A DNA stretch of 64,000 nucleotides from an uncultured Cellvibrionales bacterium (GTDB taxonomy: Bacteria; Pseudomonadota; Gammaproteobacteria; Pseudomonadales; GM7GCV1). The DNA lies in the NCBI GenBank assembly GCA_913063225.1, contig CAJXYP010000003.1, forward strand, positions 1 to 64,000, in the 5' to 3' direction. The notes under the pieces were generated by a model. The model did no database searches, was not told where the DNA came from, and saw nothing but the letters and a program-made list of their open reading frames with translations. Numbering within the stretch: the stretch's first letter is position 1; each line of letters opens with the position of its first letter. The position numbers were made by a program, and so were the translations under genes. Below are positions 42,463 to 53,106 of this stretch, in pieces.

Positions 42463-43764
42463 CTAATTTGAAGCGCTATTTGAAGCGATAGCCGCTTTAA
42501 CTTCCGGTTGTTCGAGAATAGCCGCTACCGTATAAAAAGAACCGGTAACCAGCAAGGGACTTTGCTCTCTTTTAGCGAGAAAAACATCTTTCCAATACAG
42601 ATTATTTTGAATATCCAATATCCCAATATCTTCGACACCCTGCTCAGCCAATAACTCAGCCACCCTAGATGTCGGCAGGGCTCGTGAATTGTTGAGCTCT
42701 AACAGTTGCCAACGTTTCACCAGGGGAGCCAATATTTCGATTGCCTGCGAGCAATCCTTATCCGACATTATGGCAAAAATCAGCTCTACTTCTTCGATGC
42801 CATCCTGCTTGATTTGCTCTACCAAATAAGCCAATGCCATTGGATTGTGGGCAACATCCAGGATTAACTGTGTACTACCTATATTGAGCTTTTGATATCG
42901 CCCGGGCATCTTCGCTGAGCTTATTGATTCCAAAATATCTGGCAATTTCTCAGGCCAAAGGAACTTGGCAACCATTAGCGCACCGCCAACACTATGAGCG
43001 TGTAATAAGAGCTGACCGAGCTGGAATTCTTGATCGTCAATTCTTAGGCAATAGCTTTCGCCTTGCGTTTTTTCGAGCTCAAACTCTATCCCCCAGCTAT
43101 ACAGGACAACAGATTTTTCCTCTGCGATTCTAGTGACTGTCGCGGGCATATCCGGAGCGGCTAATACCAATGGTCTGCCCCTTCTAATCACACCACATTT
43201 CTCATAGGCAATGGATTCGATGTCATTTCCCAACCAATCCATATGGTCCATGCCTATTGCCGTCAATACGACAATATCTGCATCAATCAGATTTACCGAA
43301 TCAAGACGACCGCCCAGCCCCACCTCCAAAATCAAGAGGTCCGGCTGTTGTTTTGCGGCAATACAAAGTGCCGCCAAGGTAGCAAATTCGAAATAGGTTA
43401 AAAATGTATTGTTTTGGACATCGGCTATTTCTACAAAAGCATCTACTAAATAGTTATCCGTAGCGGGTGTGCCCTGTACTTGTATTCGTTCGTTGTAGTG
43501 CAGTAAATGCGGTGAGCTATAGGAAACGACCGATTTACCAGCGGCAAGTGCAGCGGTTTGCAACGCCGCAAGACACGAACCTTTACCGTTTGTACCGGCA
43601 ATAGTTACTACCTTGGTGGATGCATTCATGGCGGGCAACCGCGAATAGACTTCGCGAATACGATCGAGGCCTAGTTCAATTCTTGAGGGATCTAGTGTTT
43701 CTAACCAGGCCAGCCAGTCGGCCAAATTATTCGATTCGGGTCTATTGAAGGCAGTCCTAATCAA
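42463..43764 (-). CDS. folC: Folylpolyglutamate / dihydrofolate synthase
   Basis: 433 residues. Adds glycine-like amide-linked glutamates to dihydropteroate and folates. P-loop: TIAGTNGKGSCLAAL at about 54-68. Ligase motifs: SYSSPHLLHYNERIQV, EVGLGGRLDSVN and LDVAHNPMALAYL. It starts with TTG inside the end of trpA (8-nt overlap), so it is translated by coupling. In pseudomonads accD normally lies between trpA and folC; here it does not. Confidence 0.95.
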   Translation of the reverse strand: MIRTAFNRPESNNLADWLAWLETLDPSRIELGLDRIREVYSRLPAMNASTKVVTIAGTNGKGSCLAALQTAALAAGKSVVSYSSPHLLHYNERIQVQGTPATDNYLVDAFVEIADVQNNTFLTYFEFATLAALCIAAKQQPDLLILEVGLGGRLDSVNLIDADIVVLTAIGMDHMDWLGNDIESIAYEKCGVIRRGRPLVLAAPDMPATVTRIAEEKSVVLYSWGIEFELEKTQGESYCLRIDDQEFQLGQLLLHAHSVGGALMVAKFLWPEKLPDILESISSAKMPGRYQKLNIGSTQLILDVAHNPMALAYLVEQIKQDGIEEVELIFAIMSDKDCSQAIEILAPLVKRWQLLELNNSRALPTSRVAELLAEQGVEDIGILDIQNNLYWKDVFLAKREQSPLLVTGSFYTVAAILEQPEVKAAIASNSASN

Positions 43765-44569
43765 TGGCTTGGCGTAACTCAGTTAGATAGGGCTTAAGCC
43801 GGCTTTCCACCTGCGCAACGGACTCGCACTGACCAAGAATATCTACGATAGCGCTACCGATCACCACGCCATCGGCAAAATTCGATATGGCGCAAGCCGT
43901 TTCAGCCGTCTTAATTCCAAAGCCCACACAGACCGGAAGACTAGAACAACCGCGAATACTTCCAACACGACCTCTAACTTCCTCAACATCAAGCTTGGCA
44001 GACCCGGTAACACCCTTTAGTGATACGTAATATAGAAATCCGCTAGCCATATCAGCAATGGACTGCATACGCGCATCAGAGGTGGTTGGCGCAATCAAGA
44101 ATATATTTACCAAACCCTGCTTGTGGAATATAGGCGCATAGTTTCCGGCTTCTTCCGGCGGCAAATCAACGGTTAGGGCACCATCCACGCCTGCTTTAGC
44201 AGCCTGCTCAGCAAAGTTTTCTATACCCATCCATTCGATAGGGTTGGTATATCCCATAAGCAGAATGGGCGTTTCTGAATCAGTTTTTCTGAACGCTGAT
44301 ATCAGCTCAAAAATACTACCCAGACCGACATGATTTGCCAAAGCACGTTCATGGCCTCGTTGAATCGAGGGACCCTCAGCAGAGGGATCAGAAAAAGGTA
44401 CGCCCAGCTCAATAATATCCACCCCGGATTCAACCATGCAGTTCATAGCTACCAGCGTAGATTCCATATTTGGATCGCCCGCGACCAAATAGGCAATCAG
44501 GGCCTTTTTGTTTTCTGAAGCTAGCGCCGCAAGACGACTTTCTATTCTATTAATGTTTAGTTCACTCAT
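43757..44569 (-). CDS. trpA: Tryptophan synthase alpha chain
   Basis: 270 residues, TIM barrel that cleaves indole-glycerol phosphate. Catalytic Glu is in [10 protein letters not shown]. The second catalytic position, Asp60 of the E. coli enzyme (ADGP), is Glu here (SAEGPSIQ), a conservative change. Loop 6 region SLKGVTGS and VGFGIKTAE are intact. The ATG overlaps the trpB stop (ATGA), so trpBA are coupled. Confidence 0.95.
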   Translation of the reverse strand: MSELNINRIESRLAALASENKKALIAYLVAGDPNMESTLVAMNCMVESGVDIIELGVPFSDPSAEGPSIQRGHERALANHVGLGSIFELISAFRKTDSETPILLMGYTNPIEWMGIENFAEQAAKAGVDGALTVDLPPEEAGNYAPIFHKQGLVNIFLIAPTTSDARMQSIADMASGFLYYVSLKGVTGSAKLDVEEVRGRVGSIRGCSSLPVCVGFGIKTAETACAISNFADGVVIGSAIVDILGQCESVAQVESRLKPYLTELRQAID

Positions 44570-45795
44570 GAGTCGATATCAATTTTTTCAATAGCGGCGA
44601 TAGTTTGGATATCTTTGTCGCCACGTCCCGATAAATTCACCACTATTATCTTGTCTTTATCCATGGTCGCAGCAAGTTTAAGCGCATAGGCAACTGCATG
44701 GCTGGATTCAAGTGCAGGAATGATGCCTTCTTTGCGAGTGGTTAAATGGAAGGCTTCCAGCGCTTCATCGTCATTAATCGATACGTATTCGACGCGACCG
44801 ATATCTTTTAACCAGGAGTGTTCTGGACCAACACCTGGGTAATCGAGTCCGGCGGACACTGAATGAGTTTCAATAATTTGGCCGTCATCATCAGCCATAA
44901 TGTAGGTCTTATTGCCGTGAAGTACGCCCGGTTTACCAGCGGATAATGGCGCCGCATGGCGACCAGTTTCGACACCGTCACCACCAGCTTCGACGCCGTA
45001 CATAGCGACACTTTTATCTTCCAAGAATGGATGGAATAGACCAATAGCGTTGGAACCACCGCCAACACAGGCTACTAAGGCATCCGGCAGCCGGTTTTCC
45101 ATTTCCAGACACTGAACTCTGGCCTCTCGACCGATTACTGCCTGAAAGTCTCGCACCAGCATAGGGTATGGATGAGGGCCGGCAACTGTGCCGATAATGT
45201 AAAAAGTATCATCAACATTGGTTACCCAATCTCTTAGGGCCTCGTTCAATGCGTCTTTTAAGGTTCTGGAACCCGAGGTAACGGGAACTACTTTAGCTCC
45301 CAGCAATTTCATACGAAAAACATTCGGGGCCTGACGAGCAATATCGTCAGCTCCCATATACACCACGCATTCCAGGCCAAGACGAGCAGCAATAGTAGCG
45401 CTGGCAACCCCGTGCTGCCCGGCTCCTGTTTCGGCAATTATTCGTTTCTTACCCGTATGTTTGGCCAACAATGCCTGGCCGATTGTATTGTTTATCTTGT
45501 GCGCGCCGGTGTGATTCAGGTCTTCACGCTTTAGATATATTTTGGCGCCACCTGCGTACTCAGTTAATCGCTCTGCCAGATAAAGTGGCGAGGGTCGGCC
45601 CACGTAATGGGTCAGATCACTGTCCATCTCTGCGATGAAATCAGGATCGTCTTTCAACTCGGAATAAATTCGAGCTAGCTCATCGAGAGCGTGTATAAGG
45701 GTTTCGGCGACATAGCGGCCGCCGTAAATACCAAATCGTCCATCTTCGTCGGGGAACTGACGAAATTGAGAATTACCTATGTTATCGGAAGACAT
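44566..45795 (-). CDS. trpB: Tryptophan synthase beta chain
   Basis: 409 residues, PLP enzyme that joins indole and serine. The PLP Lys lies in [13 protein letters not shown]. Other motifs: [36 protein letters not shown] and LSGRGDKD. It forms the alpha2beta2 complex with TrpA, encoded directly after it. A tandem 11-bp repeat lies just upstream. Confidence 0.98.
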   Translation of the reverse strand: MSSDNIGNSQFRQFPDEDGRFGIYGGRYVAETLIHALDELARIYSELKDDPDFIAEMDSDLTHYVGRPSPLYLAERLTEYAGGAKIYLKREDLNHTGAHKINNTIGQALLAKHTGKKRIIAETGAGQHGVASATIAARLGLECVVYMGADDIARQAPNVFRMKLLGAKVVPVTSGSRTLKDALNEALRDWVTNVDDTFYIIGTVAGPHPYPMLVRDFQAVIGREARVQCLEMENRLPDALVACVGGGSNAIGLFHPFLEDKSVAMYGVEAGGDGVETGRHAAPLSAGKPGVLHGNKTYIMADDDGQIIETHSVSAGLDYPGVGPEHSWLKDIGRVEYVSINDDEALEAFHLTTRKEGIIPALESSHAVAYALKLAATMDKDKIIVVNLSGRGDKDIQTIAAIEKIDIDS

Positions 45796-45820
45796 GAGAA
45801 CCTATAAACCTGATTAAACT

Positions 45821-45853
45821 ATCAGTTAGATATCAGTTAGATATCAACTAGAA
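45821..45853. repeat. Tandem 11-bp repeat between trpF and trpB
   Basis: ATCAGTTAGAT at 821-831 and 832-842, then a degenerate third unit ATCAACTAGAA at 843-853. It lies in the 74-bp trpF-trpB spacer. Role unknown; replication slippage can produce such repeats. Confidence 0.6.
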
Positions 45854-45869
45854 ATCCACTAAAGTGGCA

Positions 45870-46517
45870 TTAGCCATTACGAACTTGAGCGGCATTAACT
45901 TGGGCTACAAAGGCGCACATTCTATCAGGATCTTTGACCGCCGGGGATGATTCCACACCACTACTAACATCAACAGCATACGGCCCAAGGGCCTGAATAC
46001 TTTCGGCGACATTATCAGGGGTTAGCCCGCCCGCGAGGATCAGGGGCTTACTGATTTCCGGGACTAAGGTCCAATCGAAAGTTTCACCTGTACCGCCCAT
46101 AGCCTTTGAGCTGTAGCTATCAAGTAATAACGCGCTAGCGTTTTTATGAACAGCGTCAGTTAAGACCACATCGTCGGCAGTCTGCACCCGAACAGCCTTT
46201 AGGTAGGGCAAACCAAAGCTTTCGCAAAATACGGCTTCTTCATTACCGTGAAATTGCAAAATATCAATATTCACCTCAGCTAATACTTCACAGACCTGAT
46301 CCGCTGTGGGGTTTACAAACAGCGCTACGTTCTGGGTCAATGGACCAGTGGCATCAGCAATTTTAGTAGCAGCTGCTAAGGATACGAATCTTGGAGTCCC
46401 GGGCACAAAAACCATACCAATTGCATCCACACCAAGATCTTCAGCCAAGGAGGCATACTCCGGATTACAGATTCCACAGATTTTAATTCGAGTACGCATG
46501 CTTCTATCAGTGTTCAT
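45870..46517 (-). CDS. trpF: Phosphoribosylanthranilate isomerase
   Basis: 215 residues, TIM barrel. The catalytic Cys is in RIKICGI and the catalytic Asp in PYAVDVSSGVE near the end. It supplies CdRP for TrpC. The start is uncertain: ATG 46517 gives six residues before MRTRIKICG, and neither ATG has a strong ribosome site. Its position upstream of trpBA, apart from the other trp genes, is the pseudomonad arrangement. Confidence 0.95.
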   Translation of the reverse strand: MNTDRSMRTRIKICGICNPEYASLAEDLGVDAIGMVFVPGTPRFVSLAAATKIADATGPLTQNVALFVNPTADQVCEVLAEVNIDILQFHGNEEAVFCESFGLPYLKAVRVQTADDVVLTDAVHKNASALLLDSYSSKAMGGTGETFDWTLVPEISKPLILAGGLTPDNVAESIQALGPYAVDVSSGVESSPAVKDPDRMCAFVAQVNAAQVRNG

Positions 46518-46543
46518 AGCTATATTGAAAGTTCTATCGCCTG

Positions 46544-47395
46544 TTATACCAAAGGTTTAAACCAAAGATTATTTTCAGGTTGTGGCAGGTTAAATTCTAA
46601 CGGGTATTCTACCTCAGACAAGTACAAACCATTTGGCGCAGCGGCAGCTGGTGCCAATTTTCTGTCCAGGCTGTGAAATATCTTTTCGAAGTCAGCGAGG
46701 CTAAGCTCACCTTTGCCTATAGGTACTAAAGCACCTACAAGGTTTCTCACCATATGCAACAGAAAGGCATTAGCTCTTATTTCAAACTGAATCAATTGAC
46801 CGATCTGTTCGATATTTACCATTTCAACCTGACGAACAGGACTTTTTGCTTGGCAATTTGCGCCTCGAAAAGCTGAGAAGTCGTGTTTGCCAACCAACAA
46901 ATTCATAGCCTTTTGCATTTCTACGATATCCAGATCTTGAACCTTTACCAGGGTAATCGCTTGCGGACTAATAGCGGTGCGCTGCTTGTTACATAAAACC
47001 AGATACCGGTATGTTCGAGAGACCGCAGAAAACCTTGCATGGAAGCCCTCTGGTGCCGGCTTTGCCCACTTAATACAGACATCCCTAGGTAAGTAGGAGT
47101 TCGCTCCACTCACCCAATTGAATTCAGTGCGAGAGCTTACTGACTCAAAGTGAATTATTTGTCCCGTCGCGTGCACACCCGTGTCAGTTCGACCGGCGCA
47201 AATGACTTTTATCTCGTGGTTAGCAACCTTTGCTAAAGCTTTTTCAACTTGTTCTTGAACCGAAGGGCTGTGACTCTGACGCTGCCACCCACAATAATTT
47301 CCGCCGTCATATTCGACGCAGGCAGCATACCTTTGCAGTGGTTGTTCCTCGAGCTTGTCTTTGTGTGTGCTGGTCTTTTCCAAGAGCTTTATCAA
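46544..47395 (-). CDS. truA: tRNA pseudouridine(38-40) synthase
   Basis: 283 residues. The catalytic Asp is in AGRTDTGVHATGQ. Other motifs: CVEYDGGNYCGWQRQ, FHARFSAVSRTYRY and FLLHMVRNLVGAL. It modifies the anticodon arm of several tRNAs. It seems to start at a TTG (47395); the N-terminal 20 residues are polar and may not all be translated. Confidence 0.94.
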   Translation of the reverse strand: MIKLLEKTSTHKDKLEEQPLQRYAACVEYDGGNYCGWQRQSHSPSVQEQVEKALAKVANHEIKVICAGRTDTGVHATGQIIHFESVSSRTEFNWVSGANSYLPRDVCIKWAKPAPEGFHARFSAVSRTYRYLVLCNKQRTAISPQAITLVKVQDLDIVEMQKAMNLLVGKHDFSAFRGANCQAKSPVRQVEMVNIEQIGQLIQFEIRANAFLLHMVRNLVGALVPIGKGELSLADFEKIFHSLDRKLAPAAAAPNGLYLSEVEYPLEFNLPQPENNLWFKPLV

Positions 47396-47408
47396 TTCCT
47401 AAATTGAT

Positions 47409-47437
47409 AAAGGCCCAGATTTACGTCTGAGCCCTTA
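47409..47437 (-). terminator. Possible terminator after fimV
   Basis: An imperfect hairpin (AAGGGCTCAGA / TCTGGGCCTT with a bulge and one mismatch) followed by TTATC on the minus strand. It starts about 37 nt after the fimV stop and 14 nt before the truA start. Confidence 0.4.
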
Positions 47438-47473
47438 CCTGATCAAAATACCTTATTGAATTTGACTAAAGCG

Positions 47474-50059
47474 CTAGCTCATGCCGTCCAAAATTTCTTT
47501 TGCTCGAGTTTGGAAAAAATCATCGCCCTCGCGAACTACCTCATCCAGTAACTCTTTTGCACCGCTGTTATCACCCATTTCGATATAGGCGGCGGCAAGT
47601 TCAAGCTTGGTTTCGCACTCTTCGGCTACATCTCCACCATCGGCCACTTCGGAAAGATCCAGATCATCGTCACCGAAATCACCAAGCAAGTCGTCAGTGT
47701 CATCTGAATCGCCAGCAACGGATTCCTCCGAATCAGATGTTAGCTTTTCATCTGCTGAGTCTTCTGAGGACTCTTCATTGGCTGAAGGCTCCTGATCCGC
47801 TGAAGGCTCTTCTTCGTCCAATAGCGCTGACAAATCATCTAGATCTGCACCGAGATCAAGGTCGAGGTCAATTGAATCTTCAAGGCTATCAAGCGATCCG
47901 TCATCAGCGCTGCTTGAATCTTCATCGAGCCCATCTAACAAAGCGTCTAGATCATCTTCGAGATCGTCGGTGTCCGCTTCTACTTCAGAATCATTGTCTA
48001 ATCCAAAATCACTCAGGTCAATTTCGTCGCTATCAGAATCATCTGCCAGCTCTTCCGCTTGCCCCTCTGACTGCTGTTCTGACTCCTCGTCAGTATCTTC
48101 GGTTAAGTCTGTATCGGAAACATCGAAGGTCAGCATATTCTCGTCTTCTTCTGGCTCTGCATCAGCCGCTTCCGGTTCGTCTGCAGTCTCATCAGGCTCT
48201 GAATCATCTCCACCTAGATCGAAATCTAGCGAAAACTTATCGTCCTCGCCCTGATCAAGGTTAGCTTCAGGTTTGGAATCTTCAGTCGTCAGATCTCCCT
48301 CGTCTAGAGAAAAGTCTAATAGTTGCTCGTCGTCGCCAGCATCTGCTGCCTCAGTGTCCGCTTCAGGTGCTTGTTCGTCTTGTGACTCACCGGTACCTAC
48401 TCCAGCAAGCATTGATGCATCAAATATCTGGGTCTTCTCAGATTCGTTTTCTTCCTCCTCAGGGGATTCTCCAGTTTCAGCTGCAGCAGGAGCTACATCA
48501 TCGAAAAAGGCGTCGAGATCATCAAAATCTGAAGACCAATCTTCTTCGGCGGGTTCTAGATCTTCTTCCTCAGAAGAATCTTCAGCATAGATAGGCTTAT
48601 CTTCATCATATTCTTCGTCAAGCTCTGCAATATCACCTACATGATCGCCAGATTTACGTCGGCGGATAACGAGGTAAGCTCCTACCAAAAGTCCGATAAC
48701 CACCAATCCAACTATCGGTAAGAGTCCAAGTAACTTACTTACTAAACCCTCTTCTTGCACTTCAGCGGTAGTAATAGTGTTAACCACTGGAGTAGTTGAA
48801 GTAACAGCCTGTTGCACTGCTCGAATCTCATTGTTTTCTACCTCAATGAGCGCCTCCATTACTGATATCTGCTCTTCGAGGTTTTGCAAACGCTCCGAAA
48901 GATCGCGATTCTCTATAGAAGCGGCTTGCAGCTCTTCTTCTAGTGCAGAATTTATATCGGAAAGAAGTTGGTTTTCTTCGACTACCTGATCTACGCCACT
49001 CCCCGTTATAGCTGCATTAACCTGTTCTGCGGAGGTTAATCTGAACTGAGCATCGCCAGATTGATCGGAACCTGCGTCATTTCTAAAATCGGTCGCACGC
49101 GACTGAAGCGGTGTCGCGTCCGCTATTTGCCCAGACGAAGACATTGCCTGGGCAAATTCTGAAGCCGCCTGAGTAGCAGTTCGTGATAGCGCCGCATTGC
49201 GCGTAGGTACACGAACAACAGAACCAGAACGCAGCATATTCAGATTGCCTTGGGTAAAGGCCTCTGGATTGGCTTCTCGTATGGCTAACATCGCCTGCTG
49301 GCGGGAAACACCTAGATCTTGGGCAACTCTGCCACCCACACTCCATAAGGTATCGCCGTTTTGTATTCTATAGTCACCTTCACCTAAGGGCTCAGCCCTT
49401 GTAATAGCGGCTGCCGCGGCGCCCGAAACCACTCGAGGGACTGGGCTTGCTTGGGCAGCAGCAGGGGCTGACCTAGGGGCTACAGGCCTTTGAACGACAA
49501 CAGGTACGGCAGCTGGCGCGGGTAAAATCGCAACAGATTCCGGAGTTGAAGCTCTAGCCACGGGGGCAGAAGATACGGAAGGAGAAGAATCTTGTTCTCC
49601 GGTAAATACCGGAAAATCCAACAATATGGTGTACTCTCGCAGCAACCGCCCTGCGGGCCATCGTGCTTGAACGAGTAAATTCAGGTAGGGCTCACGAATA
49701 GCACGACTAGAACTAACATTGACCATAAGATCGCCATTAGCTGAGTAACCAACATCAAACTGCAACTCTGAATGAGAAAAATCCCAAGTAACACCAGCTA
49801 TCTGGTAATCCGTTGCGCTGCCAAGATCAACTATTAGCTCGGCTTGTTCCAAACCGTCGGCATTTAAAACAGGAATACTGGCCGAAAGGGGTTCGTTGAT
49901 TACCGAATTGACTTCAATATCACCTAATACCAATGCAAAAGCATTTTGAGATATGCAAGCAAAGACAAGCGCTGTAGCCAAAGACAGTCGACTAAATCGA
50001 GAACTTGATACTGCAGCTACTTTTGTCATTCTTTCCTTAGGGGCCGGCATAACGCTCAT
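47474..50059 (-). CDS. fimV: FimV-like peptidoglycan-binding polar hub protein
   Basis: 861 residues from ATG 50059; an ATG at 50029 with AAGGA upstream is an alternative. Signal peptide to about 42 (ISQNAFA). The FimV N-terminal domain is at about 43-153 (LGDIEVNSVINEPLSASIPV). A Pro/Ala linker follows, then LysM at 228-286 (YRIQNGDTLWSVGGRVAQDL), a coiled coil at about 355-410 and one transmembrane helix near 440-465. The cytoplasmic stretch to about 800 is extremely acidic, and a TPR-like FimV cap closes it (KLELAAAYIEMGDNSGAKEL). FimV organises polar pilus and twitching machinery. The fimV-truA order is conserved. Confidence 0.93.
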   Translation of the reverse strand: MSVMPAPKERMTKVAAVSSSRFSRLSLATALVFACISQNAFALVLGDIEVNSVINEPLSASIPVLNADGLEQAELIVDLGSATDYQIAGVTWDFSHSELQFDVGYSANGDLMVNVSSSRAIREPYLNLLVQARWPAGRLLREYTILLDFPVFTGEQDSSPSVSSAPVARASTPESVAILPAPAAVPVVVQRPVAPRSAPAAAQASPVPRVVSGAAAAAITRAEPLGEGDYRIQNGDTLWSVGGRVAQDLGVSRQQAMLAIREANPEAFTQGNLNMLRSGSVVRVPTRNAALSRTATQAASEFAQAMSSSGQIADATPLQSRATDFRNDAGSDQSGDAQFRLTSAEQVNAAITGSGVDQVVEENQLLSDINSALEEELQAASIENRDLSERLQNLEEQISVMEALIEVENNEIRAVQQAVTSTTPVVNTITTAEVQEEGLVSKLLGLLPIVGLVVIGLLVGAYLVIRRRKSGDHVGDIAELDEEYDEDKPIYAEDSSEEEDLEPAEEDWSSDFDDLDAFFDDVAPAAAETGESPEEEENESEKTQIFDASMLAGVGTGESQDEQAPEADTEAADAGDDEQLLDFSLDEGDLTTEDSKPEANLDQGEDDKFSLDFDLGGDDSEPDETADEPEAADAEPEEDENMLTFDVSDTDLTEDTDEESEQQSEGQAEELADDSDSDEIDLSDFGLDNDSEVEADTDDLEDDLDALLDGLDEDSSSADDGSLDSLEDSIDLDLDLGADLDDLSALLDEEEPSADQEPSANEESSEDSADEKLTSDSEESVAGDSDDTDDLLGDFGDDDLDLSEVADGGDVAEECETKLELAAAYIEMGDNSGAKELLDEVVREGDDFFQTRAKEILDGMS

Positions 50060-50167
50060 CCCGCCTTCCTGTTTTTAAGTGCGTAGCTGCAATTATTGCA
50101 GCATTAACCCCAATTGAGAACTTTTCTGAGCAACTTACTTCACAAAATTGCGCTAAGCACTTGTTTT

Positions 50168-51283
50168 TTATGCCTCAAGAAGAATTCTAAGCATGCGCCG
50201 TAACGGTTCTGCTGCACCCCAGAGTAATTGATCACCGACGGTAAATGCCGATAAATACTCAGGCCCCATGCGCATCTTGTGCATTCTGCCAACAGGGATG
50301 CCTAAAGTACCAGTAACTGCAGAGGGGGTAAGACTCGAGAGAGACTGCTCAGGCTTATTGGGAATAAACTGCACCCACTCATTGGCTCGCGCCACCATGT
50401 TCTCGATATCAGACATGGGAATATCTTTATTGAGTTTTATAGTGAGAGCCTGCGCATGGCAGCGCATAGCGCCTATACGAACGCATAATCCATCGATCGC
50501 GATTTCGTTTTCGCCCCTGTTCAAGATCTTGTTGGTTTCAACATGACCTTTCCACTCTTCTTTACTTTGACCATTCTCAACCGCAACGTCGATCCAAGGC
50601 AGCAAACTGCCGGCAAGTGGATGACCAAAAGCAGAAGTCGGGAACGCTTCTCCATGCATGCGCTCGGCAATTAGGCGATCAATTTCAAGAATGGCAGAAC
50701 CTGGCTGATCCAGCAGTTCCTTGACGGAACTTTCCAAATCACCCATCTGAGATATCAGTTCGCGCATATTTTGCGCACCAGCACCGGAAGCAGCCTGGTA
50801 GGTCATAGAGGTTGCCCATTCAACGACACCCGCCTTGAATAAACCGCCCAATCCCATCAGCATAAGACTTACCGTGCAGTTACCGCCGATATAATCTTTG
50901 ATACCAGATTCTAAGCCGGCCTGAATGGTTTCCATATTTACCGGATCCAGTACTATTACCGAATCAGATTGCATGCGCAGAGCAGAAGCCGCATCGATCC
51001 AGTATCCATTCCAGCCGGATTTTCTCAATTGCGGATACACAGATTTTGTATAGTCGCCCCCCTGACAGCTGATTATTACGTCCATTTGTTGCAAGACCGC
51101 CGAATCGGTTGCATCTAACAGTACGCCTCTACCCTGACCTACATCAGGTGCAGCTTGTCCGGCTTGAGAAGTGGTGAAAAATACTGGTTCAATACGCTCA
51201 AAATCATTTTCCTGACGCATTCTATCCATCAACACAGAACCAACCATGCCGCGCCACCCAACAAAACCAACAACTTTTTTCAT
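50168..51283 (-). CDS. asd: Aspartate-semialdehyde dehydrogenase
   Basis: 371 residues from ATG 51283 (MKKVVGFVGWRGMVGS). It reduces aspartyl phosphate to the semialdehyde, the branch point to Lys, Met, Thr and peptidoglycan DAP. The catalytic Cys is in GGNCTVSLMLMG. NADP motif at the N-terminus (GWRGMVGS); His acid/base region RIGAMRCHAQ. This is the long Gram-negative type. A TTG four codons earlier is a less likely start. It lies between leuB and fimV as in pseudomonads. Confidence 0.97.
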   Translation of the reverse strand: MKKVVGFVGWRGMVGSVLMDRMRQENDFERIEPVFFTTSQAGQAAPDVGQGRGVLLDATDSAVLQQMDVIISCQGGDYTKSVYPQLRKSGWNGYWIDAASALRMQSDSVIVLDPVNMETIQAGLESGIKDYIGGNCTVSLMLMGLGGLFKAGVVEWATSMTYQAASGAGAQNMRELISQMGDLESSVKELLDQPGSAILEIDRLIAERMHGEAFPTSAFGHPLAGSLLPWIDVAVENGQSKEEWKGHVETNKILNRGENEIAIDGLCVRIGAMRCHAQALTIKLNKDIPMSDIENMVARANEWVQFIPNKPEQSLSSLTPSAVTGTLGIPVGRMHKMRMGPEYLSAFTVGDQLLWGAAEPLRRMLRILLEA

Positions 51284-51373
51284 ACTCGTGTCCAAATTTT
51301 AGAAACCAAATCAATGAGGCCGACTATTTCCGGCCCAAATCAATATTCTTATTAGCGTCAAATCCCTCTGGTT

Positions 51374-52447
51374 TTAGAGTTCTTTAAGCACCGCTTCGCC
51401 CATTTCAGAGGTAGAAGCCTTGGTAGTTCCAGGAGTGAAAATATCCTGTGTTCTCAATCCCGTATCCAACACTCTACCCACAGCCGCATCAATTGAATCC
51501 GCAGCCTTTTGCTCACCTAAGGAATAACGCAACATCATCGACAGGGACAAGATTGTCGCTAATGGATTAGCTATACCCTGCCCGGTAATGTCCGGCGCCG
51601 AGCCATGACAGGGCTCGTACATACCGCGCCGCTCCTTATTCAGCGACGCAGAAGGCAGCATACCTATGGAACCAGTCAACATGGCGGCCTCATCTGACAA
51701 AATATCGCCGAACAAGTTTCCCGTTAAAATGACGTCAAATTGCTTGGGCCTAGCCACTAGCTGCATCGCGGCGTTATCTACATAAAGGTGCGAAAGCTCT
51801 ACATCCGGGTAATTCGTGGACACCTCAGTGACAACCTCGCGCCAAAGCAGGGTTACTTCCAATACATTAGCCTTATCTACGCTGCATATTCTACCCCCAC
51901 GCTTACGCGCAAGCTCAAATCCGATTTCGGCTATTCGACGAATCTCGGATTCTGTATAGACATCAGTGTTGTATCCCTGTCTTTGCCCGTCTTCGAGAAT
52001 ACGTATTCCTCGAGGCTCGCCAAAGTAAATACCACCGGTTAGCTCTCTAACGATCAGAATATCCAATCCAGCTACCAGTTCTGGCTTAAGGGAAGACGCA
52101 TCTGCTAATTGCGGATAGAGAATAGCCGGCCGCAGGTTGGCAAAAAGCTGAAGGTCCGAACGTATATCCAGCAAGCCCTGCTCTGGCCTTAAATGCCTTT
52201 CAACAGCATCCCATTTTGGACCACCAACAGCGCCAAGCAGGATCGCATCCGCCTGTCTCGCTTTGTCTCGGGTGGCTTCGGGATATGGCGCACCATATTC
52301 ATCATAAGCTTGCCCGCCAAGCTTTGCCTCAGACATAACCAAACCCAAACTGAACCGGCTATTTACCTGATCAAGCACCTTACTTGCTTCTGCAACGATC
52401 TCTGGACCGATGCCATCACCGGTCATAAGTAGAATATTTCTGCTCAA
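51374..52447 (-). CDS. leuB: 3-isopropylmalate dehydrogenase
   Basis: 357 residues, NAD-dependent oxidative decarboxylase of leucine synthesis. Motifs: [12 protein letters not shown] at the N-terminus, [14 protein letters not shown], and [12 protein letters not shown] with [11 protein letters not shown] for Mg2+ and substrate. The start is a TTG embedded in the leuD stop (TTGA), so it is coupled to leuD. Third gene of leuCDB. Confidence 0.97.
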   Translation of the reverse strand: MSRNILLMTGDGIGPEIVAEASKVLDQVNSRFSLGLVMSEAKLGGQAYDEYGAPYPEATRDKARQADAILLGAVGGPKWDAVERHLRPEQGLLDIRSDLQLFANLRPAILYPQLADASSLKPELVAGLDILIVRELTGGIYFGEPRGIRILEDGQRQGYNTDVYTESEIRRIAEIGFELARKRGGRICSVDKANVLEVTLLWREVVTEVSTNYPDVELSHLYVDNAAMQLVARPKQFDVILTGNLFGDILSDEAAMLTGSIGMLPSASLNKERRGMYEPCHGSAPDITGQGIANPLATILSLSMMLRYSLGEQKAADSIDAAVGRVLDTGLRTQDIFTPGTTKASTSEMGEAVLKEL

Positions 52448-53106
52448 CTGATTTTCTCCGGTGAAATTACATCAAACAACCAAGGTGATTGTTGGCGCCT
52501 GTTAGCCTCGTAGGCACGAATTATCGGTTCGGACTCTAAAGTTAAACCAATATCGTCTAACCCCTTTATCAGGCATTCCTTGCGGAAGGCATCAATTTCA
52601 AAAGCAAAAGATTCATCATTTGGCAGGATCACCTGCTCCGCCTCCAAATCGACTTCAATCTTGTAGCCCGGATTCGCTGCAACCTCGTCGAAAAGACGAT
52701 CTACAATTCCCTCAGGCAAAACCACTGGTAATAAACCATTCTTAAAACAGTTATTGTAAAAAATATCGGCAAAACTCGGAGCAATAACCACTCTAAAACC
52801 ATAGTCATCAAGTGCCCAAGGGGCGTGTTCCCGGCTCGAACCGCAACCAAAATTTACTCTCGCCAACAATACTGACGCACCTTCGTAGCGTTCTTGATTC
52901 AATACAAACTCTGAGTTCAGCTCTCGTTCTTCCAGAGGTTTTCCCGGCCAACCCTCATCGACATATCTGAGCTGATCGAAAAGGTTGATACCAAAACCCG
53001 TGCGTTTAATGCTCTTCAGGTATTGCTTAGGAATAATAATATCCGTGTCGACATTAGGGCGGTCTAAGGGTGCCACCAATCCGGCCTGCTGTTTAAAAGC
53101 TCTCAT
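52444..53106 (-). CDS. leuD: 3-isopropylmalate dehydratase small subunit
   Basis: 220 residues from ATG 53106, which overlaps the leuC stop (ATGA) and has GGGAG upstream; a TTG five codons earlier is not needed. Swivel domain motifs: [32 protein letters not shown] and [16 protein letters not shown]. It forms the isomerase with LeuC. Confidence 0.97.
   Translation of the reverse strand: MRAFKQQAGLVAPLDRPNVDTDIIIPKQYLKSIKRTGFGINLFDQLRYVDEGWPGKPLEERELNSEFVLNQERYEGASVLLARVNFGCGSSREHAPWALDDYGFRVVIAPSFADIFYNNCFKNGLLPVVLPEGIVDRLFDEVAANPGYKIEVDLEAEQVILPNDESFAFEIDAFRKECLIKGLDDIGLTLESEPIIRAYEANRRQQSPWLFDVISPEKIS

Noticed and set aside
47500-48590. Long Ser-rich and Arg/His-rich plus-strand frames opposite fimV
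   Set aside because: They are frame shadows of the Asp/Glu/Ser-rich stretch of FimV; the composition explains the lack of stops.
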